NCBI GenBank assembly: GCA_000226015.1
Contig: JH153804.1
Location: 19,270 to 83,269 of the forward strand
Direction of reading: 5' to 3'
DNA from: Mnemiopsis leidyi
Taxonomy: Eukaryota > Ctenophora > Tentaculata > Lobata > Bolinopsidae
Length of the DNA stretch: 64,000 nt
Shown: positions 61,801-64,000 of the stretch, piece after piece
Layout: each line of letters starts with the position of its first letter
How positions within the stretch are numbered: position 1 is the first letter of the stretch
Program-made: the position numbers and the translations under genes
Notes under the pieces: model-generated
Database searches by the model: none
The model's input: the letters and a program-made list of their open reading frames with translations, nothing else
Told to the model about the DNA's origin: nothing

Positions 61801-64000
61801 AAAATGCCGTTGTATATAAGCACGGTTAATTAAAATGATTCTAGGTCGTAACTAAAGTTCCACTTTTTCTGAACAACGTACTCAATACGGTCAGATTCGC
61901 AGGATTTCCCGGAAGCTCCAAAGATCCGTATGTTGGTTTACACAAGTAGGATCCCTCCATTGCCGCCTCTATTTTTTAATCGTCAAGACGGACGTCGTCA
62001 CTCCCGTGCCATCAGCAGTTGTCACCTAAAATCCAATTCGATTGAGTGAAGAGGGTGATTACAGTGTTGCTTTGATTATTGTTTTTGCAAAAACGCATAA
62101 AGGCAGAAGGTTGGTCGTCATCAGATTTCTTTACAGAGTGAGTAAATGAGTTTCGAAAAATGCTAAGAAAAATTCTTACAATTTTGTAATCGTCGCTGTT
62201 TTCAGGGATTCCCTGACCGTTGCCAATCCAGGAATAAGCCGCCGTCTCCACCCCTTGTGACTTGCACGTGAATTCGGCAGTTGAGCCGATATAGGAGATT
62301 ACATTTTTCGGCTGCCCGTCCGCTACCCAACCTAAACGACGTATCAGAGATTACCAAGAGTACACAACTGAGGAATCAGCCATTCTCGTTCCAAATATTA
62401 AGATCTTATGTGGAGCTCCAGTAACCTTAATATAGTCACCCTTGGTGAAAAAAGTAGTGCAACTAAAAAGAAATGTGGAAAGTAACGTTTCAAGACCCGG
62501 AAACTTACCCACGACAGATATGGTGATGTCGTCTGAAACCAGGTCTCCGAAAGAACCGTAAGTAATCTGCATGGAATAAGTTCCAGAGGCGTCGTAGGTT
62601 GCAGTCAGTGACCACGTGATATCGACATCGTACTGCGGAGGTATTGTCACGTGACAGGTTGATTGGACCAGGGTAATAACTTCTTAACATGGGAGAACTG
62701 ATACTAAAAATTAAGCTCGTGCAGTAAGAAACCAGTTTATTATACATCCAGCCCAATACCTGTCTCGTGGTTTTCACAGTAGCAGCTGTAGAATTGTTTG
62801 GATCCGTCTTCTTGAAGACCTTCGCTGTGATCGATATCTTATCTATATTGTCTATTTTTGTAATCTGGGAATAGAAAATTAGCATATCAAATAACATTGT
62901 AGTTATAAAATATTTCCCGGCTTAGTACTAGTTGGAGGCGAACGTATCAAAAAAAGCACGAAGGAAAGTAACTAAATCTACATATTCTGGTTATTGCTAC
63001 TGTCTTTTATTATTACCGCTGCCTCGAGCTTTATTGTGTCGTCGTTAGAATAGGTTCCCCCGGAAGGCTTGGTTCTGAACACTGAGAAATTTTTTGTTCA
63101 ATTCCCATTTGACTAGATTGAAAAGAAAATCTCATATAAAAGTAGCTCCAAATAACCTTCAGGTTTTATGGGAGGAAACACAGTTTACATATCATTTTTA
63201 ATGAAAAACTTACAGATTTCCTGAAACTGGCCGACATCAGAAGTGATCAGGTTGGCAGTTTTGAGGAATTTCACTGAACAAGTATACCGGCCAAAGTTTT
63301 CAGCCGTCGTTGATGCAATCTGAACAAAGGGAAGAGATAGAGTATTGTAACGTGGAAATTAGCTTACCGGAACTTTTTATGAAGCAAAAAGAGAAATTAA
63401 TATAATCTTGCCGTCAAAATTCTGGGGGGGTCGATTTCATTGGTCAATCGGACTCCTCCCTAAAAATTAAAAAAAACAAAACCTCGTATTTGTAGACAGC
63501 GCTGTAACCAGTGCTGGCCGAAGTCTGTGCGTCTATCGCTCCTGCTTTCGTTTGGTCAGGATTGTTCAGATCTTTGCTGCAATGAAAACAGTTGAACATT
63601 TTGTACACAACAAATTTGAATAAGAAGTTCAACTACTCGACTTAATTGTTAATGCTACAATCATATGTACTAAATCATATAGAAATCAGATGAATTTGAT
63701 GAATCATATAGAATTTGATGAACGTCCCAATAAATGATAAAACTTACAATGTGACGCTCTCCACGGCATTGCTACTGAGATCACTACCTGCGTCGACCTC
63801 ACACCGGATTACACTTTGCGCTCCTTTTATTCCGTATGTTGCCAAAAAGTGTGCTCCTGGTTGAAATTCAAATGGTGAAAAAAGAAGTAATTTAAAATGA
63901 AAACTTTGATATTCAATAAAAGCCACTCCGTGCGGCATTGGTAAGTATAAAATTAAACATACGTGTGACATAAAGTGTCCCCTGGCTGTCGTGGAGGGTA
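32643..64000 (-). CDS. giant Ig-rich receptor with one phosphatase-like domain (5' partial)
   Basis: Single-pass receptor of the RPTP type, read as 52 exons, about 3,770 codons in the window, continuing past the right edge. All reading phases agree from exon to exon, which is my main reason for one gene. Order in the protein: many Ig-like domains; a sushi / furin-site / Cys-rich module; a run of Ig domains in one huge exon; more Ig; a second such module; a TM helix; a PTP-fold domain; a short tail. Most Ig domains are split near the middle by an intron and show the W..(Y/F).C pattern (G.Y.C..Y). Ligand and pathway are unknown. The PTP domain lacks its catalytic residues (see its entry). The last exon (32731-32643, 29 codons) is the weakest call. 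Exon details are in the block entries below. Confidence 0.8.
33008..33190. repeat. ~100-bp tandem duplication beside an acceptor
   Basis: Two copies of a stretch running from 'agatcgcttggttagaattta' to 'caaataaagggtattgcc'. The first copy starts six bases into the intron end of the 33002 exon. Confidence 0.8.
33600..34170. repeat. 42-bp minisatellite with an assembly gap
   Basis: About a dozen copies of a 42-base unit (agacacaggacacaacctag, ttaacacaagacatagg..). A run of ten N at 33849-33858 marks an unresolved stretch, so the copy number is uncertain. It fills the intron between two phosphatase exons. The open frame on the minus strand (LCLVLTRLCPVSV repeats) is the array, not a protein. 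Confidence 0.9.
35242..37304 (-). CDS. receptor gene: second sushi/furin-site/Cys-rich module and TM helix
   Basis: Exons 37304-37134, 36954-36749 and the 1,281-base exon 36522-35242. Contents: Cys-paired sushi-like segments (EICTLTKVEGGEWF..., CPPFKTCLPGGDF...), a segment ending in the basic site SRKR|A, a GCC2/GCC3 ephrin-receptor-like Cys-rich stretch (CVKCPAGYRSD, CVICPGGTYTEEPGQDKCTA, CPAGTSTPSNGAT), another sushi-like segment, and a TM helix (IVWVVVAVSVSGLVVAALII) followed by KKRR as stop-transfer. The basic site suggests furin processing into two chains. The same order of parts recurs at 51349-54065. Confidence 0.8.
37569..41252 (-). CDS. receptor gene: Ig exons upstream of the second module
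   Basis: Exons 41252-41024, 40193-40001, 39863-39706 and 37731-37569. They encode Ig halves, for example YYITCRFSG..WFKDNKP, GVYNCSATYAD, ESITMKCRGSY...WFFGEE and NGTYSCKAIYTMGG. The large intron 37732-39705 contains a LINE fragment. Confidence 0.78.
38141..39148 (+). mobile_element. 5'-truncated non-LTR retrotransposon (Jockey/CR1-like LINE)
   Basis: The plus strand encodes a C-terminal part of a LINE reverse transcriptase protein: RSQFEHCSQIWRPH, FQKKCIKWI, INILPLKLRFVQNDLVFFYK, then in a shifted frame YRTHCLWNSLPLEIREQT and GFKAKLESHLWDL before a stop near 38775. A 3' UTR ends in a run of about 20 A at 39127-39148. It is a dead copy inserted in an intron of the receptor gene in the opposite orientation. 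The 5' limit is uncertain by about 100 bases. Confidence 0.8.
41253..44927. repeat. large intron of the receptor gene, left of the nested GPCR
   Basis: No coding content recognised. At 42516-42650 'ctttcgcgttcggtttgctaac' recurs three times with 'tatataggactatgtcaa' between copies. At 42681-42700 there is a perfect hairpin agggcgct-ggca-agcgccct inside a GC-rich patch running to about 42750. The remainder is AT-rich. Confidence 0.5.
44928..46079 (+). CDS. rhodopsin-class GPCR, single exon, nested in the receptor gene
   Basis: 383 residues with seven hydrophobic segments: TM1 IAAILIFCLILGTTGNFLAL, TM2 LYILISVTDLCTCIAHAPVT, TM3 about 100-122, TM4 about 143-160, TM5 VNVGLPSIIIFFSFFLSANK, TM6 VTIAIFTAVFLVCNVPFLG, TM7 VLFVVVNAALNPIVYFLR. 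The GN of TM1, the CNVP form of CWxP and the NPxxY-type NPIVY support class A. The DRY motif is TRA (Arg kept, Asp lost). N-terminal NIT is a possible glycosylation site. The C-tail (from about 312) is Ser/Arg/Lys-rich. It is an orphan by sequence; the ligand cannot be inferred. It lies in intron 41253-46573 of the receptor gene, on the opposite strand. A GT donor-like site at 45996 is not needed for an open frame. Confidence 0.9.
   Translation: MNITAAAAAPHVVVLSQEYTPSPLIDRTIAAILIFCLILGTTGNFLALRYFVSNENKKLASQLYILISVTDLCTCIAHAPVTFSLLDHRRPGAFSSEAFCCFWTILFEYLQVTSIFLVMLMSVTRALAIRIPFYQINRGALIWVYLAFALSLALESGVRHAFGVYYMYIVDIAYSVKGSSNQSWSLFSNVFNTVNVGLPSIIIFFSFFLSANKLFNQRVTPSNELAHRASVTIAIFTAVFLVCNVPFLGNTILFIIAREVYSYPGRIFSSRFMYSYSWVVSKVLFVVVNAALNPIVYFLRMSGFSYWTRNSAGSEDGPNASGKSSKPRRQSEGGRGSKDRRSERKVERFEVEVGEPGKCAPSRDFGECCGMLRRKDCEIQNSK
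46574..48757 (-). CDS. receptor gene: three Ig exons
   Basis: Exons 48757-48562 (GQTMTLFCNAAKPEG...FIWYKDGKVN), 48410-48260 (ENTGQYKCQVTYFADG) and 46760-46574 (GSSATLSCVMKAAG...VDWYFKGIQL). Phases 2-0-1-2 agree. The intron 46761-48259 holds the GC-rich block described next. Confidence 0.8.
46936..47580. repeat. foreign-looking GC-rich hairpin block with a 14-N gap
   Basis: Left of the gap (47271-47284) is a GC-rich piece sharing 'ccttgcgttgcggccc' with the mosaic repeat near 31280 (inverted). An open minus frame 47268-46936 starts with a hydrophobic stretch (NFLVVLALFGQALLVVV). Right of the gap are two hairpins with trinucleotide loops, gggggcc-ttc-ggccccc (about 47432-47448) and ggggcc-ttc-ggcccc (about 47472-47486). 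Composition is unlike the surrounding intron. Such hairpins recall some organelle genomes; this is only a resemblance. Confidence 0.45.
48998..50844 (-). CDS. receptor gene: 1,847-bp exon encoding several Ig domains
   Basis: An uninterrupted 615-codon exon, starting FYKKETCIKVTQ and ending KAVAYFDR. At least five Ig-like units can be seen: GTYVCQIKIGEDWF; ENTLSCVADHPKV..ISWYKS..FRCLFEYSNP; ATCTVTQ..EWTKDN..AKCEYVFSD; ITLTCSINGGIVQVTWFKE..GTYFCAAGL; VTLTCSMPTSQ..VLWYGNG. Elsewhere in this gene Ig domains are cut by introns, so this exon stands out. Entry phase 0, exit phase 2, both matching the neighbours. Confidence 0.88.
50940..51070. repeat. short self-complementary tandem repeat
   Basis: About seven copies of cggactgttgtccgaa and close variants (cggactcttgtccgaa, cggacttttgtccgaa), each able to fold as cgga..tccg. 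It lies in the intron just upstream of the huge Ig exon. Confidence 0.8.
51349..54065 (-). CDS. receptor gene: first sushi/furin-site/Cys-rich module
   Basis: Exons 54065-53850, 53707-53631, 53441-53316, 53189-53115, 52917-52782, 52394-52236, 51907-51731 and 51500-51349. Order: sushi (ITCAAGYEYISQSSNVITCL...GNCV); a segment ending in the polybasic site TRRRRR|ETVDW; a Cys-rich GCC2/GCC3-like stretch (CPSGYGTSLTDNTKC, CQKGTVQSGTECAVCPKNQY, CHVCPEGTETFSSRSDS); sushi (CTIPTLHFATTSPAAG...LPDC); a further Cys-bearing segment. This matches the order of the module at 35242-37304 but leads into Ig domains instead of a TM helix. Confidence 0.78.
52080..52244 (-). repeat. 49-bp tandem repeat spanning a splice donor
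   Basis: Three copies with period 49 (marker tgcag on the plus strand at 52141, 52190 and 52239). On the minus strand each copy contains the exon end and 5' splice site ctgcataa|gttagttaac of the 52394-52236 exon. The true exon end is the highest-coordinate copy. Confidence 0.88.
54314..56836 (-). CDS. receptor gene: Ig exons between 54.3 and 56.8 kb
   Basis: Exons 56836-56749, 56353-56221, 55940-55721, 55544-55442, 55345-55125, 54925-54768 and 54437-54314. They encode Ig halves such as SGSFVCSAVYPNIG, ETKFQCTGIVNTAYD, SGLQVTCYVQKQD, DTMTFSCSVNGPPPTSFKW joined to EKTIDS, TTTMNCYAVYDYTA, GVVIKCETTET and AGIYKCTLKTAKD. Phases 2-0-1-2-1-0-1 agree. Confidence 0.8.
54438..54625 (-). repeat. two-copy ~100-bp duplication abutting an acceptor
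   Basis: The intron end (minus strand, ..catacaaacatcctcca|g) and about 95 bases upstream of it occur twice, the second copy slightly diverged (about 54530-54620). The duplicated piece includes the pyrimidine tract of the 54437 acceptor. Confidence 0.75.
55985..56220 (-). repeat. (GTTT)n microsatellite starting at a splice donor
   Basis: On the minus strand the 56353-56221 exon ends GACGAG and the intron opens directly with GTTTGTTTG..., continuing nearly pure for about 140 bases and with interruptions to about 55985. The first GTTTG copy therefore serves as the 5' splice site. Confidence 0.88.
56335..56640 (-). repeat. 21-bp minisatellite spanning a splice acceptor
   Basis: About 14 copies of a ~20-21-base unit. 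On the minus strand each copy reads tgtaacccctctactccccag or close to it: the pyrimidine tract and AG of the acceptor at 56353, plus the exon's first bases TGTAAC. Phase across the neighbouring exons (AG|T to GTA ACT) confirms the acceptor. Confidence 0.9.
56949..64000 (-). CDS. receptor gene: N-terminal Ig exons to the right edge
   Basis: Exons 63963 and beyond, 63856-63748, 63576-63483, 63319-63214, 63081-63017, 62864-62760, 62632-62509, 62331-62180, 62025-61882, 61763-61626, 61270-61103, 60981-60637, 60368-60156, 59776-59660, 59549-59393, 59234-58933, 58786-58571, 58395-58238, 58009-57720, 57505-57315 and 57131-56949. Ig-like signatures include NFGRYTCSVKF, GSTAEFTCKSQG..YSWIG, GSYLCKPTYG, KYQCTATYET, GETSNLTCSYDG, KDYICRVTYTT, AISCKFKGNN..VNWYK, GFYKCEVEYVY, ETITCQFKSG, GTYQCVALYD and VTMTCEVKSP..IGWTRDG. 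The 60981-60637 exon holds a whole Ig domain. Exon 62025-61882 needs one extra A in the T6 run at 61972-61977 to stay open. No start codon or signal peptide is in view. Confidence 0.78.
58054..58113. repeat. perfect 21-bp inverted repeat, intronic hairpin
   Basis: Arms 58054-58074 and 58093-58113 are exact reverse complements (attctgggatattttgat..), with an 18-base loop. It lies in the intron between the 58395 and 58009 exons. Confidence 0.9.
61347..61595 (-). mobile_element. LINE 3' fragment, same family as 38141-39148
   Basis: The minus strand matches about 38915-39135: 'ggtctgaatttttcagacga', 'ttctacgttttggcttcccc', 'cagatcgtacagtgtggcc', 'agagcatttgattatagaa'. It is 3' UTR only, with an A-rich end, in an intron of the receptor gene. 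Confidence 0.85.

Overview
This is animal nuclear DNA. Genes are split by many short GT-AG introns, and the window holds a homeobox gene, a tyrosine kinase, a receptor-type tyrosine phosphatase, a rhodopsin-class GPCR, a tRNA-derived SINE family and LINE fragments. Gene order and compactness suggest an invertebrate, perhaps a non-bilaterian such as a cnidarian, but nothing in the sequence fixes the lineage. Exon coordinates were read by eye from splice signals and checked for reading-phase continuity.

Layout, left to right: GOLPH3 (+, 5' exons missing, 1147-3165); SKA1 (-, complete, 4707-6447); elongin C (-, complete, 7381-8617); three copies of one SINE (7.6-9.85 kb); a GC-rich mosaic repeat (10.4-11.25 kb); a Dlx/Msx-like homeobox gene (+, 11720-15583) with a FLYWCH/MULE-like transposon relic in its first intron; a Ras-association plus tandem-PH adaptor (-, 16816-21466) with a tRNA-Leu in an intron; a PUB-domain tyrosine kinase (-, 24794-28319) with a U12-type AT-AC intron; a repeat-rich spacer with a hAT-like MITE and more mosaic repeat (28.6-32.6 kb); and one very large gene (-, 32643 to beyond the right edge). 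That gene encodes an Ig-rich receptor with a single tyrosine-phosphatase domain. A single-exon GPCR (+, 44928-46079) lies in one of its introns.

Four observations stand out. (1) At least five tandem arrays overlap a splice junction: the repeat unit contains the functional splice site plus the adjoining exon bases, so each array is a row of decoy sites. They occur in four unrelated genes, and a further array overlaps a stop codon, which suggests a recurrent duplication process. (2) The PUB-tyrosine kinase is a compact and unusual fusion. (3) The receptor's only phosphatase domain has lost the catalytic Cys, the P-loop Arg and the WPD Asp, so it should be a pseudophosphatase. (4) The kinase gene carries a textbook U12 AT-AC intron placed directly after the catalytic-loop Asn.

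The encoded functions span Golgi sorting (GOLPH3), kinetochore-microtubule attachment (SKA1), ubiquitin ligase adaptors (elongin C), transcription (homeobox) and signalling (RA-PH adaptor, PUB kinase, receptor pseudophosphatase, GPCR). No operon-like coupling is seen.
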